Positions 1 to 8,644 of a stretch of DNA of 64,000 nt are shown here, piece after piece. Under the pieces are notes generated by a model. It saw only the letters and a program-made list of their open reading frames with translations, was not told where the DNA came from and searched no databases. This stretch comes from Pseudaquidulcibacter sp041917055 (GTDB taxonomy: Bacteria; Pseudomonadota; Alphaproteobacteria; Caulobacterales; Aquidulcibacteraceae), in assembly GCA_041917055.1 (NCBI GenBank), contig JAYRYJ010000010.1:1-64000 (forward strand). The letters run 5' to 3'. Numbering within the stretch: the first letter of the stretch is position 1; every line of letters begins with the position of its first letter. A program made the translations under genes and the position numbers.

Positions 1-90
1 GCTGACAATATGGATTATGTCGGCTCCCCTGACGAAAAACTCTGGAATGAATGGAAAGGCGAAGGCGTCAAAGCCGAAGCTGCGGAATAG
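1..90 (+). CDS. dmpN: Phenol hydroxylase large oxygenase subunit P3, C-terminal end only
   Basis: Only the last 29 codons are in the window, read in the frame ending at the TAG at 88-90. The tail contains the segment DNMDYVGSPDEKLWNEWKG, which closely resembles the C-terminus of the diiron oxygenase subunit of multicomponent phenol hydroxylases as I remember it. The next genes encode the P4 and P5 components, which supports the call. The enzyme complex hydroxylates phenol or methylphenols to catechols. Neither the diiron ligands nor the start lies in the window, so completeness cannot be judged. Confidence 0.85.
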   Translation, partial: ADNMDYVGSPDEKLWNEWKGEGVKAEAAE

Positions 91-137
91 ACAAGAGGGG
101 CGCTCCCCCGCCCCTCAAAATTTTAAGGAATATTGAA

Positions 138-506
138 ATGGCACTTGTTGCAATTACACCTGATTATGCAAAACATGTCGATTACCGCGATACGGAAAAT
201 AAATTCCACGGTAATCAACTTACCTATGTTCATTGGGAAGAACATAATATGTTCTGCTCGGCAATCGCATTTCCATTGCCGGGTGGTATGCCGTTTGGCG
301 CTTTTGTTTCCGAAGTCATTGCACCGCATTATGCGGCGCATCCTGACGCTGCCTCAATTGATTGGGGTAAAGTTGAATGGATGATTGACGGCAAAAAAGC
401 CACTCCGGATTTTGATAAATCACTCACTGAAAACGGCATGAAACACAAATCCTTAGTGCGTTTTTGGACCCCTGGTCTAAAAGGCTATCAAGGCACATGT
501 TCATAG
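138..506 (+). CDS. dmpO: Phenol hydroxylase component P4
   Basis: This 122-residue protein matches the small P4 subunit of multicomponent phenol hydroxylase, a subunit of the oxygenase (P2-P4) complex often linked to its iron loading or assembly. The chosen ATG at 138 follows an AAGGAA ribosome site at 125-130 and gives the usual family length and N-terminus MALVAITPDYA. An in-frame extension back to 51 would overlap the end of dmpN and has no family support. It sits 47 bases after dmpN and 7 bases before dmpP, in the usual N-O-P order, so it is part of the same transcript. Confidence 0.9.
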   Translation: MALVAITPDYAKHVDYRDTENKFHGNQLTYVHWEEHNMFCSAIAFPLPGGMPFGAFVSEVIAPHYAAHPDAASIDWGKVEWMIDGKKATPDFDKSLTENGMKHKSLVRFWTPGLKGYQGTCS

Positions 507-513
507 GTGAATG

Positions 514-1572
514 ATGTCCTACACATTAACCATAGAACCAATCGGTGAAGAGATAGAGGTTGACGAGGGTCAGACTGTCTTGGATGCATGTTTACGGGCG
601 GGGATATATTTGCCTCATGCCTGTGGACATGGTCTTTGCGGAACTTGCAAAGTTGATGTGTTAGATGGTGAAGTGGATCATGGCGGGGCATCGCCCTTTG
701 CCTTGATGGATTTTGAGAGAGAAGGCGGCAAGACCTTGGCTTGCGAATGCCGCCTTCACTCCGACGTTACGATTGAAGCCGATATAGACGAAGAACCGGA
801 CGCAAGACGAATTGCGGTGCAAGATTTTGATTGCGAAGTTGAAGCTATTGAGAATCTTACCCATGATGTAAAAGGCATAAGGTTTAAGATATTAAACGGC
901 ACAATTGATTTTCAAGCCGGTCAATATGTGAATGTGACATTGCCTGGTGTAGAAGGCTCTAGGGCGTTTTCTATCGCTAATCCGCCTAGTGAGAATGCGC
1001 ATATTGATTTGCAAGTTCGCCTTGTAAAAGGTGGCGCGGGCACGACCTATATGCATGAGACCCTAAAACTCGGCGATAAAATCAAAATATCCGGCCCCTA
1101 CGGTCGATTTATCACAAGAAAATCGCGCGGCGGCCCAAAACTATTCCTTGCTGGTGGCACAGGGGTTTCAAGCCCACGCTCAATGATTTTGGATTTATTG
1201 GCAGATGGGTATTCTGACCCAATTACTTTGGTTCACGGCGTTCGCACACGCGCCGATTTATATGGTTTTGAAGAATTTACCAATCTTGCAAACCAACACC
1301 CAAATTTCACCTATATCCCCGCGCTTTCTGAAGAAGCGAAAGGCACGGATTGGTCGGGGGCGCGTGGTTTCGTCCATGAGGCCGCCAAGGCACATTTTAA
1401 CAATCTATTCATGGGTCAAACCGCCTATCTTTGTGGTCCACCCTTAATGATTGATGCCTGCCTAACAGCTCTAATGCAGGGCCGACTTTTTGAACGCGAT
1501 ATTTTCACCGAAAAATTCCTAACAAAAAACGACGCCGCCCAAACCAAAAGCCCATTGTTCAAGAGGATATAG
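514..1572 (+). CDS. dmpP: Phenol hydroxylase reductase P5 (ferredoxin:NAD(P)H oxidoreductase)
   Basis: This 352-residue reductase passes electrons from NADH through FAD and a [2Fe-2S] cluster to the phenol hydroxylase oxygenase. The N-terminal plant-type ferredoxin domain has cluster cysteines C37, C42, C45 and C77 (CGHGLCGTC, then LACEC). The flavin domain carries RAFSIA near residue 147. The nucleotide-binding part has LFLAGGTGVSSP, and the C-terminal signature is YLCGPPLMID. Two ATGs at 511 and 514 are adjacent. An AGGTGA sequence ends at 510, so 514 has the better spacing, though 511 cannot be excluded. The length matches DmpP-type reductases. Confidence 0.93.
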   Translation: MSYTLTIEPIGEEIEVDEGQTVLDACLRAGIYLPHACGHGLCGTCKVDVLDGEVDHGGASPFALMDFEREGGKTLACECRLHSDVTIEADIDEEPDARRIAVQDFDCEVEAIENLTHDVKGIRFKILNGTIDFQAGQYVNVTLPGVEGSRAFSIANPPSENAHIDLQVRLVKGGAGTTYMHETLKLGDKIKISGPYGRFITRKSRGGPKLFLAGGTGVSSPRSMILDLLADGYSDPITLVHGVRTRADLYGFEEFTNLANQHPNFTYIPALSEEAKGTDWSGARGFVHEAAKAHFNNLFMGQTAYLCGPPLMIDACLTALMQGRLFERDIFTEKFLTKNDAAQTKSPLFKRI

Positions 1573-1574
1573 TG

Positions 1575-1925
1575 ATGAGCGTAACACCTTTCACAATCAC
1601 TGTTGAAAATTCTGGTCAAGGAAATGGCTATCCTCATGAACGGGTTTTAGTCTCACTTGAAAGGGCGCAGGGTTTTGGAAAGCTCAAAAATTTACCGAAA
1701 AAATTACCCGTCGGCTGTCGGCGCGGCGGATGCGGCGTTTGCCGCGCACGAATTTTACAAGGCGAATATATTCGCGACCCCATGAGCCGCGAATATGTAA
1801 CCCTAGAAGATGAAAGCCAAGGCATTGTTTTGCTTTGCGCAATCTATCCACGAAGCGATTTGACCGTAAGGCTCGAGCCGTTGGTCAAATCCAAACCAGA
1901 AGAATTAACCCAACACCAAAGCTAA
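1575..1925 (+). CDS. dmpQ: Plant-type [2Fe-2S] ferredoxin, catechol dioxygenase reactivation
   Basis: This 116-residue ferredoxin has cluster cysteines C48, C53, C56 (VGCRRGGCGVC) and C88 (VLLCAI). Ferredoxins in this operon position (DmpQ/XylT family) re-reduce the active-site iron of catechol 2,3-dioxygenase after oxidative inactivation. That role is assigned from family knowledge and from position directly upstream of the dioxygenase. An in-frame GTG at 1572 overlaps the dmpP stop. The ATG at 1575 is preferred because AAGAGGA at 1561-1567 lies seven bases upstream. Confidence 0.9.
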   Translation: MSVTPFTITVENSGQGNGYPHERVLVSLERAQGFGKLKNLPKKLPVGCRRGGCGVCRARILQGEYIRDPMSREYVTLEDESQGIVLLCAIYPRSDLTVRLEPLVKSKPEELTQHQS

Positions 1926-1935
1926 GGAGGAAATC

Positions 1936-2856
1936 ATGGCGTTAACAGGTGTATTAAGACCGGGCTTTATCCAAATAAAAGTGATGGATATGCCCAAAGC
2001 AGTGGAATTCTATACTGATCGTATCGGGTTTCACAAAGTATGCGAAGGCGATGACGGTCGCGTCTATTTGAAATCTGCTGATGAATTTGACCACCATTCA
2101 ATAGTTTTGCGTAAAGCAGATACTGCCGGTGTTGATTACATGGCATTCAAATGTCTTGAGGACGCTGACTTAGACAAATACAAAAAGCGTATCGAAGATT
2201 ATGGTCTGGAAGTTGATGATGTCCGCGCCGGTGAACAACCGGGCATTGGTCGCCGCATCAGTGTTGTGATTGCATCCGGTCACCGTATCGAATTATTTGC
2301 CGAAACCGAGATGTCGGATCCGCACCCAATGATTCATAATCCTGATGTTTGGGATAAGCCGCCACATGGCATGAAAGCACGCCGTTTCGACCACGCTTTG
2401 ATGTATGGTCCAAATATCGATAAGGTTCTTGAGTTCTTTGAAACCTGCCTTGATTTCAAATGCGCCGAACGCGTTGATATGCCGGATGGCGTTTTCGCAA
2501 TTTGGCTAACTGCGGGTATGAAAGCCCATGATATCGCATTCGTGAAACACCCTGAGCCTGGCAAATTCCACCATGCGGCATTTGAATTAGAAAACTGGCA
2601 AGATATTGGCAATGCCGCCGATATTATGACCCGCTATGACATTTCTATCGACCTTGGCCCAACCCGCCACGGTATTACGCGCGGTCAGACAATCTACTTC
2701 TTTGACCCATCTGGCAATCGCTGCGAAGTGTTCGCCGGTGGCTATACTTATTATCCGGATTTACCAACCCGCACATGGGACGAAACCCAAGTCGGCAAAG
2801 GTATTTTCTATTACGAACGCGCAATGAATGAAGCGTTTTTGGGCGTTGTAACCTAA
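1936..2856 (+). CDS. dmpB: Catechol 2,3-dioxygenase (extradiol ring cleavage)
   Basis: This 306-residue type I extradiol dioxygenase opens catechol next to the hydroxyls to give 2-hydroxymuconic semialdehyde. The Fe(II) ligands are visible as H153 (RRFDHALMY), H213 (KFHHAAFE) and E264 (NRCEVFAGG). The active-site residues H198, H245 and Y254 fall one position before the XylE equivalents, so the enzyme looks intact. AAGGAGG at 1924-1930 is a strong ribosome site for the ATG at 1936. Two glyoxalase-fold domains are expected, with the C-terminal one catalytic. It lies 10 bases after dmpQ. Confidence 0.96.
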   Translation: MALTGVLRPGFIQIKVMDMPKAVEFYTDRIGFHKVCEGDDGRVYLKSADEFDHHSIVLRKADTAGVDYMAFKCLEDADLDKYKKRIEDYGLEVDDVRAGEQPGIGRRISVVIASGHRIELFAETEMSDPHPMIHNPDVWDKPPHGMKARRFDHALMYGPNIDKVLEFFETCLDFKCAERVDMPDGVFAIWLTAGMKAHDIAFVKHPEPGKFHHAAFELENWQDIGNAADIMTRYDISIDLGPTRHGITRGQTIYFFDPSGNRCEVFAGGYTYYPDLPTRTWDETQVGKGIFYYERAMNEAFLGVVT

Positions 2857-2865
2857 GGCGCGAAC

Positions 2866-3297
2866 ATGGCTTTGTCTTTCAAAATTGAGAATATTGATTG
2901 TGACGCGGCATTTGCAATGGCGAAAACCGCCATTGCCCACGGGCGCAAAATTGGGGCCAAAATGGTAATTGCCATCGTAGATAATGGCGGTCATTTGGTT
3001 GCGCTTTGCCGTGACAATGGGGCGTTTGCCGCCTCTGTTGATATTGCGAAAGACAAAGCCATAACTTCTGCAATTTTCGGAATGTCCACCGATGAATTGC
3101 ATAATGCATTGAAAGCCAATCCCGTTCTCTTGGACGGGATTGCGCGACGCCCCAACACAATAATGTTCGGTGGCGGTTATCCGATTAAATTAAATGGACA
3201 GATTTTTGGTGGAATTGGTGCTTCCGGCGGTTCGGAAGACCAAGATAGAGAGTGCGCACTTTGTGCATTGGAAAGCCTGAAAATACAGGCAAATTAA
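2866..3297 (+). CDS. GlcG/HbpS-family (DUF336) protein in the meta-cleavage operon
   Basis: This 143-residue protein resembles the GlcG/HbpS heme-binding-like family. The supporting features are the segment IAIVDNGGHLVALCRDNGA, the later FGGGYPIKLNGQIFGGIGASGG, and a C-terminal helix. Members of this family are found in several aromatic and glycolate operons, but their biochemical job there is unsettled. The gene lies 9 bases after the dioxygenase and 14 bases before the semialdehyde dehydrogenase, so it is co-transcribed. No signal peptide is visible, which argues for a cytoplasmic role, unlike secreted HbpS. A role in isomerising or protecting the ring-cleavage product or dioxygenase iron is only a guess. 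Confidence 0.8.
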   Translation: MALSFKIENIDCDAAFAMAKTAIAHGRKIGAKMVIAIVDNGGHLVALCRDNGAFAASVDIAKDKAITSAIFGMSTDELHNALKANPVLLDGIARRPNTIMFGGGYPIKLNGQIFGGIGASGGSEDQDRECALCALESLKIQAN

Positions 3298-3311
3298 AAA
3301 AGGAGAATGAG

Positions 3312-4820
3312 ATGACTGTGCATCAATTAAAGCCATTTGAGGGCTTGAATATTGACAATGCGAGGCGTGATGCAGCTCATTTCATCAATGGTGAATTTAC
3401 TCAAGGCGCGACGGGAAAACATTGGATAAATTATTGCCCCTTGGACAATAGTGTTATCGGCTCTGTTCCCGAAGGCGGAAAGGCCGAAATAGATTTAGCG
3501 GTAAAAGCCGCGCGCTCTGCTCTCGATGGTGAATGGGGACAGATGACAGTCGTGGAGCGAACCGACATGCTTGCCGCCGTTGCCGATGAAATCAATAATC
3601 GTTTCAATGATTTCTTAGAGGCCGAATGTTTAGATACCGGAAAACCAATGTCTTTGGCGTCGCATATTGATATTCCGCGCGGTGCTGCAAATTTCAAAAT
3701 GTTTACTGATATTGCCAAAACCGTATCGACCGAATGTTTCACGATGCCAACGCCCGATGGAACCGGTGCTATAAATTATGGTTTGCGGCGTCCACGCGGT
3801 GTGATCGGTGTCATTAGCCCTTGGAATTTGCCGCTTTTGCTTATGACATGGAAAGTGGGCCCTGCTTTGGCGCTTGGCAATACAGTTGTGGTCAAGCCAT
3901 CGGAAGAAACCCCATTAACCGCGACTTTACTGGGCGAAGTAATGCAAAAAGTCGGCGTGCCGAAAGGGGTTTATAATGTTGTTCACGGCTTTGGCCCTGA
4001 ATCTGCAGGCGAATATCTAACCCAACACAAAGGCGTGAATGGCATAACTTTCACCGGCGAAACCCGCACTGGTGAAGCGATAATGAAACAAGCGGCAATG
4101 GGAATTCGCCCGGTTTCATTTGAATTGGGCGGCAAAAACCCCGCTTTGGTCTTTGCCGATTGCGATATTGAAAAAGCGATTGAAGGCACAATGCGTTCGG
4201 TTTTCGCAAATTGCGGACAGGTTTGTTTAGGCACTGAACGCGTCTATGTCGAACGACCGATTTTCGATGAATTTGTCGCGCGTTTGAAAAAAGGTGCTGA
4301 AGCCCTAAAACTAGGTCGCTCTGACGATCCGACCACCAATCTTGGGCCATTAATCTCCCAAGAGCACAAAAACAAAGTGCTTTCATTCTATAAAAAAGCG
4401 GTTGCCGAAGGCGCAAATGTGATAACTGGAGGTGGCGTTCCCGAAATGGGCGAGCTTAAAGACGGTGCATGGGTTGAACCGACCATTTGGACTGGATTAT
4501 CTGATGATGCCGAATGCGTGCAACAGGAAATTTTCGGCCCATGCTGTCATATCCGGCCTTTCGATACTGAAGAAGAAGCCATTCGCCTTGCAAACTCAAC
4601 TGATTACGGCCTTGCGGCTGCGGTATGGTCGGAAAACGTCTCGCGCGCGCACCGTGTCGCAGCAAAATTAGAAGTCGGGATTTGCTGGGTAAATTCGTGG
4701 TTCTTGCGTGATTTACGCACCGCATTTGGTGGCGCAAAGGCTTCAGGCATAGGGCGTGAAGGCGGTGTCCATTCACTCGAATTCTATACTGAAATGACCA
4801 ATATTTGTTTGAAACTTTAG
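3312..4820 (+). CDS. dmpC: 2-hydroxymuconic semialdehyde dehydrogenase
   Basis: This 502-residue NAD-dependent aldehyde dehydrogenase oxidises 2-hydroxymuconic semialdehyde to 2-hydroxymuconate, the first step of the oxalocrotonate branch. Visible ALDH landmarks are the PWN motif at 171-173, the general base E271 in FELGGKNPA, and the catalytic C305 in NCGQVCLG. The ATG at 3312 is chosen because AGGAGA at 3301-3306 precedes it and the N-terminus MTVHQLKPF fits. An upstream in-frame ATG at 3252 lies inside the previous gene. It is followed after 8 bases by the hydratase gene. Confidence 0.94.
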   Translation: MTVHQLKPFEGLNIDNARRDAAHFINGEFTQGATGKHWINYCPLDNSVIGSVPEGGKAEIDLAVKAARSALDGEWGQMTVVERTDMLAAVADEINNRFNDFLEAECLDTGKPMSLASHIDIPRGAANFKMFTDIAKTVSTECFTMPTPDGTGAINYGLRRPRGVIGVISPWNLPLLLMTWKVGPALALGNTVVVKPSEETPLTATLLGEVMQKVGVPKGVYNVVHGFGPESAGEYLTQHKGVNGITFTGETRTGEAIMKQAAMGIRPVSFELGGKNPALVFADCDIEKAIEGTMRSVFANCGQVCLGTERVYVERPIFDEFVARLKKGAEALKLGRSDDPTTNLGPLISQEHKNKVLSFYKKAVAEGANVITGGGVPEMGELKDGAWVEPTIWTGLSDDAECVQQEIFGPCCHIRPFDTEEEAIRLANSTDYGLAAAVWSENVSRAHRVAAKLEVGICWVNSWFLRDLRTAFGGAKASGIGREGGVHSLEFYTEMTNICLKL

Positions 4821-4828
4821 GAAAAATA

Positions 4829-5620
4829 ATGAGTAATCAAGAAAATATTCAAAAGGCGGCGGACCTCCTCTTTAGTGCCGCCAAGGATTATAGACCCTGT
4901 GAACCAATTCGCACTTTGCTTTCAGAAGGCGATGTCGATGGCGCTTATGCGGTGCAGGCTATTAATACCAAGCGCGCACTTGATGCGGGTCGGCGTTTGG
5001 TTGGTCGTAAAATCGGCCTTACTTCAAAAGCAGTGCAAAACCAATTGGGCGTCGGACAGCCGGATTATGGCATGTTATTCGCCGATATGGCGCGCACGGA
5101 ATCCGAAGAAATCAGCCTAAAAGATGTGTTGCAGCCAAAGGTCGAGGCCGAAATTGCATTCATTCTAAAAAGCGATCTTACCAATCCCGATTTAACTATG
5201 GCCGATGTTTTTCAAGCCATTGATTATGCAGTCGCAGCAATTGAAATTGTCGGTTCACGCGTTGCCAATTGGGATATTCGTATTACCGACACAATTGCTG
5301 ATAATGCCTCGAGCGGGCTTTATGTCTTGGGTTCACAACCAAAGAAATTATCAGATTTCGACCCCCGCCTGTGCGGCATGGTTATGGAAAATAAAGGCGA
5401 GCCGGTTTCGGTTGGCGCGGGTGCGGCATGTTTGGGTTCGCCATTAAATGCCACCCTTTGGCTTGCCAAAGTTATGGCTAAGGCGGGGTATGCAATGCGC
5501 GCAGGTGACACGATTTTGTCAGGCGCGTTGGGGCCTATGGTTTCTGTAAAGCCTGGTGATGTTTTCGACGTGAAAATCAATGGTTTAGGTCGTGTTTCGG
5601 CCTTTTTCTCCAAAGATTGA
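4829..5620 (+). CDS. dmpE: 2-oxopent-4-enoate (2-hydroxypenta-2,4-dienoate) hydratase
   Basis: This 263-residue member of the hydratase/decarboxylase family adds water to 2-oxopent-4-enoate to give 4-hydroxy-2-oxovalerate. The signature GRKIGLTSKAVQNQLGV, followed by QPDYGMLFADM, matches hydratases rather than decarboxylases. The acidic metal-binding segment is PKVEAEIAF. It is a homologue of the dmpH product further downstream. The ATG at 4829 follows AGGAAAA at 4819-4825. An upstream in-frame ATG at 4805 would overlap dmpC and lacks a ribosome site. Confidence 0.92.
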   Translation: MSNQENIQKAADLLFSAAKDYRPCEPIRTLLSEGDVDGAYAVQAINTKRALDAGRRLVGRKIGLTSKAVQNQLGVGQPDYGMLFADMARTESEEISLKDVLQPKVEAEIAFILKSDLTNPDLTMADVFQAIDYAVAAIEIVGSRVANWDIRITDTIADNASSGLYVLGSQPKKLSDFDPRLCGMVMENKGEPVSVGAGAACLGSPLNATLWLAKVMAKAGYAMRAGDTILSGALGPMVSVKPGDVFDVKINGLGRVSAFFSKD

Positions 5621-5631
5621 TTTAGGAATTT

Positions 5632-6579
5632 ATGATGAGCAAGAAAATTAAATGCGCAATTATCGGTTCGGGCAATATCGGCACCGATTTGATGATTAAA
5701 GTGATGCGCAATTCAAAGGCCCTTGAAATGGGTGCAATGGTCGGCATTGACCCGAATTCAGACGGTTTGGCACGCGCCGCGCGCCTTGGCGTACCTATAA
5801 CCCATGAAGGCATAGACGGCCTTCGTAAAATGGCGAATTACAATGAAATCGGCGTTGTCTTTGACGCTACTTCGGCAAAGGCGCATATTTATAATAATGA
5901 TCTTTTACAAAAAGACGGCAAAAAAGTAATCGACCTTACACCCGCCGCAATCGGGCCATTCACAATTCCCGCGATTAATGGTGATGAGTTTATTGATGCA
6001 CCAAATAATAATATGGTCACATGCGGTGGGCAGGCGACAATTCCAATGGTCTATGCGGTTAAACGAGTTTCAAAACGCGTGCCCTATGCCGAAATCGTGG
6101 CCTCGATTTCGTCTAAATCGGCGGGGCCGGGAACGCGCGCTAATATTGATGAATTTACTGAAACCACTTCAATGGCAATTGAAAAATTGGGCGGCGCCGA
6201 ACGCGGCAAAGCGGTTATTATTCTGAACCCTGCCGAACCACCATTGATTATGCGCGATACAGTTTTTGTATTATCTCAAGGCGCAGAAAAAGAAGAAGTC
6301 GAAAAATCGATTTTGGAAATGGTTGCCGATGTTCAAAAATACGTCCCCGGCTATCGCTTGAAACAAAAAGTTCAATTTGAAGTCATTGGCGATAATAATC
6401 CTGTGCGCATTCCAAAGGTTGGATATTCAACCGGCTTGAAAACCACCATTATGCTTGAGGTTGAAGGTGCGGCGCATTATTTGCCCGCCTATGCCGGAAA
6501 TCTTGACATTATGACTTCTGCGGCCTTGGTCTCTGCTGATCATTGGGCGGCAAAACAATTGCAGATGGAGATAGCGTAA
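5632..6579 (+). CDS. dmpF: Acetaldehyde dehydrogenase (acylating)
   Basis: This 315-residue enzyme converts acetaldehyde, NAD+ and CoA into acetyl-CoA. It works as a channelling complex with the aldolase encoded next. The N-terminal Rossmann motif is IIGSGNIGTDL, and the catalytic cysteine is C131 in VTCGGQATIP. Two consecutive ATGs (5632 and 5635) follow TAGGA at 5623-5627, and either could be used. The TAA stop overlaps the aldolase start by one base (TAATG), which fits equimolar synthesis of the two partners. Confidence 0.95.
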   Translation: MMSKKIKCAIIGSGNIGTDLMIKVMRNSKALEMGAMVGIDPNSDGLARAARLGVPITHEGIDGLRKMANYNEIGVVFDATSAKAHIYNNDLLQKDGKKVIDLTPAAIGPFTIPAINGDEFIDAPNNNMVTCGGQATIPMVYAVKRVSKRVPYAEIVASISSKSAGPGTRANIDEFTETTSMAIEKLGGAERGKAVIILNPAEPPLIMRDTVFVLSQGAEKEEVEKSILEMVADVQKYVPGYRLKQKVQFEVIGDNNPVRIPKVGYSTGLKTTIMLEVEGAAHYLPAYAGNLDIMTSAALVSADHWAAKQLQMEIA

Positions 6580-7613
6580 TGGCGCGCCCTAATCCCAACA
6601 AATTATACATCCAAGACGTAACCCTTCGCGATGGCATGCATTCAATTCGTCACCAATTCAAACTTGAAGACGTCAAAGAAATCGCCAAAGCATTAGATGA
6701 TGCCAAAGTCGATTCAATCGAAATTTCACATGGCGATGGCATTAATGGTTCGACTTTCAATTATGGTTTCGGCTCATTCGATGATGTTGATTGGATTGGT
6801 GCAGTTGCCGAAGTCTGCACCCATGCGCGTCCCGCAATTCTATTGCTGCCGGGCATTGCTACTGTGCATGACTTAAAAGAGGCCTATGCCGCAGGCGCGC
6901 GTTCAGTGCGCATTGCCACCCATTGCACCGAAGCCGATGTTTCAAAACAACATATCGAAGCGGCGCGCAATATCGGCATGGATACAATCGGCTTTTTAAT
7001 GATGAGCCATATGATTGATATTCCAAAGCAAATCGAACAAGCAAAATTGATGGAATCCTATGGCGCGGAATGCGTTTATATCACGGATTCTGCAGGTGCC
7101 ATGCTTCCAAAAGACTATTTTGAACGTGTCAAAGCGGTGCGCGAAGCATTAAAACCCGAAACCGAAATCGGCGTTCACACCCACCATAATCTTACGCTTG
7201 GTGTCGCCAATGCCGTCGCAGGTATTGAGGCGGGTGCGGTGCGCGTCGATGCATCTTTGTCCGGTCTTGGTGCAGGTGCGGGCAATGCACCTTTGGAAGC
7301 ATTAATTGCCGTTCTTGATAAAATGGGTATTGACACCGGTTGCGACCTATTCAAACTTATGGATGCCGCCGATGATTTGGTGCGACCATTGCAAGATAGG
7401 CCGGTGCGGGTTGATCGTGAAAGCCTATCATTGGGCTATGCAGGGGTTTATTCTTCATTCCTTCGCCATGCCGAAAACGCCTCCAAAACCTATAATGTCG
7501 ATACGCGAACAATTTTAGCCGAACTCGGCAAACGTAAAATGGTCGGAGGTCAAGAAGATATGATTATTGACGTTGCTTTGGACATTTTAAAAGAACGTGG
7601 GGTTGACGCATGA
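6579..7613 (+). CDS. dmpG: 4-hydroxy-2-oxovalerate aldolase
   Basis: This 344-residue class II aldolase of the HMGL-like/DRE-TIM family cleaves 4-hydroxy-2-oxovalerate to pyruvate and acetaldehyde. The catalytic TLRDGMHSIRHQ segment (R17, D18, H21) and the metal-binding HTHHN segment are present. Its C-terminal domain forms the contact with the acylating dehydrogenase that channels acetaldehyde. The ATG at 6579 overlaps the dmpF stop and gives MARPNPNKLYIQDV. Its own stop overlaps the next gene by ATGA. The length is normal. Confidence 0.95.
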   Translation: MARPNPNKLYIQDVTLRDGMHSIRHQFKLEDVKEIAKALDDAKVDSIEISHGDGINGSTFNYGFGSFDDVDWIGAVAEVCTHARPAILLLPGIATVHDLKEAYAAGARSVRIATHCTEADVSKQHIEAARNIGMDTIGFLMMSHMIDIPKQIEQAKLMESYGAECVYITDSAGAMLPKDYFERVKAVREALKPETEIGVHTHHNLTLGVANAVAGIEAGAVRVDASLSGLGAGAGNAPLEALIAVLDKMGIDTGCDLFKLMDAADDLVRPLQDRPVRVDRESLSLGYAGVYSSFLRHAENASKTYNVDTRTILAELGKRKMVGGQEDMIIDVALDILKERGVDA

Positions 7614-8380
7614 GCCTGATAACTGAACTTGCACTTTTTGTTGATAATGCCGCGAAAACTGCAACCGCGATTCCGCAATTAACTGATAAATACCCCGATA
7701 TTACCTTGGATGACGCCTATGCAATTCAAGCATTGTCCATAGCACAAAGGCGCGCACGCGGTGAAACTCGTGCGGGATATAAAATGGGACTGACTTCGCG
7801 CGCGAAGATGGTGCAAGTTGGCGTCGATGAGCCGGTTTGGGGTCGTTTAACCAATCAAATGCGCGAAGTCGAAGGCGCGGTGCTTTCAAAGAAAAAATAC
7901 GTTCACCCACGCGCCGAACCTGAGATAGCTTATCTTCTGAAAAAGCCGCTTGAAGGCAAAGTTTCGGCGATGGAGGCATTGGATGCGGTTGAAGCGGTTG
8001 CAGGCGCAATCGAAATTATTGACAGCCGTTATGCCAATTTCAAATTCGCTTTGCCGGATGTGATTGCCGATAATTCATCGTCTTCCGGTTTCTATTTGGG
8101 CAATTGGTTTTCCAAAGATACCGACGTTTCAAACCTTGGAATCTTGCTTGAGGTTAATGGGCGCGCGGTGCAAATCGGTTCAAGCGCGGCGATTTTGGGA
8201 AATCCGATACGATCATTAGTTATGGCAGCCGATATGGTTTCGCGTTCCGGCGAAAGGCTCGAAGCGGGGGACATTATCCTTGCAGGCGGGGCAACCGCTG
8301 CACACCCATTATCAGTGGGCGAACATATTCGCGCGGTCTTCGAAAACCTTGGTCAAGTAGAATTTATGGTGGGGGAATAA
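7610..8380 (+). CDS. dmpH: 4-oxalocrotonate (2-oxo-3-hexenedioate) decarboxylase
   Basis: This 256-residue enzyme decarboxylates 2-oxo-3-hexenedioate to 2-oxopent-4-enoate, the substrate of the hydratase encoded at 4829-5620. It shares the fold and the metal-binding acidic segment (PRAEPEIAYLL) with the hydratase. It differs in the signature AGYKMGLTSRAKM, typical of the decarboxylase branch. The start overlaps dmpG by ATGA and the stop overlaps dmpI by TAATG, which places it firmly in the operon. Hydratase and decarboxylase of this pathway are known to form a complex. Confidence 0.92.
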   Translation: MSLITELALFVDNAAKTATAIPQLTDKYPDITLDDAYAIQALSIAQRRARGETRAGYKMGLTSRAKMVQVGVDEPVWGRLTNQMREVEGAVLSKKKYVHPRAEPEIAYLLKKPLEGKVSAMEALDAVEAVAGAIEIIDSRYANFKFALPDVIADNSSSSGFYLGNWFSKDTDVSNLGILLEVNGRAVQIGSSAAILGNPIRSLVMAADMVSRSGERLEAGDIILAGGATAAHPLSVGEHIRAVFENLGQVEFMVGE

Positions 8381-8577
8381 TGCCGATTATTAACATAATG
8401 CTGGTCGAAGGCCGCACACAAGAACAGAAACAAAAATTGGTTCGCGCCATTACCGATGCCGTTCACGAAAGCATTGGTGCGCCAAAAGAGGCGGTGCGAA
8501 TTATTATTAATGAAACCCCCGCAAATCACTTTGCAATCGGCGGGGAATTCAAATTCGCAAAGGAGAAAACGGAATAA
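8380..8577 (+). CDS. dmpI: 4-oxalocrotonate tautomerase
   Basis: This 65-residue tautomerase ketonises 2-hydroxymuconate to 2-oxo-3-hexenedioate. The catalytic amino-terminal proline follows the initiator methionine (MPIINIML), and the conserved arginines in the TRTQ-like region (R12) and VRIIINE (R40) are present. The length is typical of the 4-OT subgroup, which forms hexamers. It begins in a TAATG overlap with dmpH. It is the last catabolic enzyme of the operon, followed 67 bases later by an outer-membrane protein gene. Confidence 0.94.
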   Translation: MPIINIMLVEGRTQEQKQKLVRAITDAVHESIGAPKEAVRIIINETPANHFAIGGEFKFAKEKTE

Positions 8578-8644
8578 TCCAAGTTTTCAAATTTGGGGAG
8601 TAGTGAAGCAGACAGGCTTCAATTAATCGACGAGGGAGTTGTAA

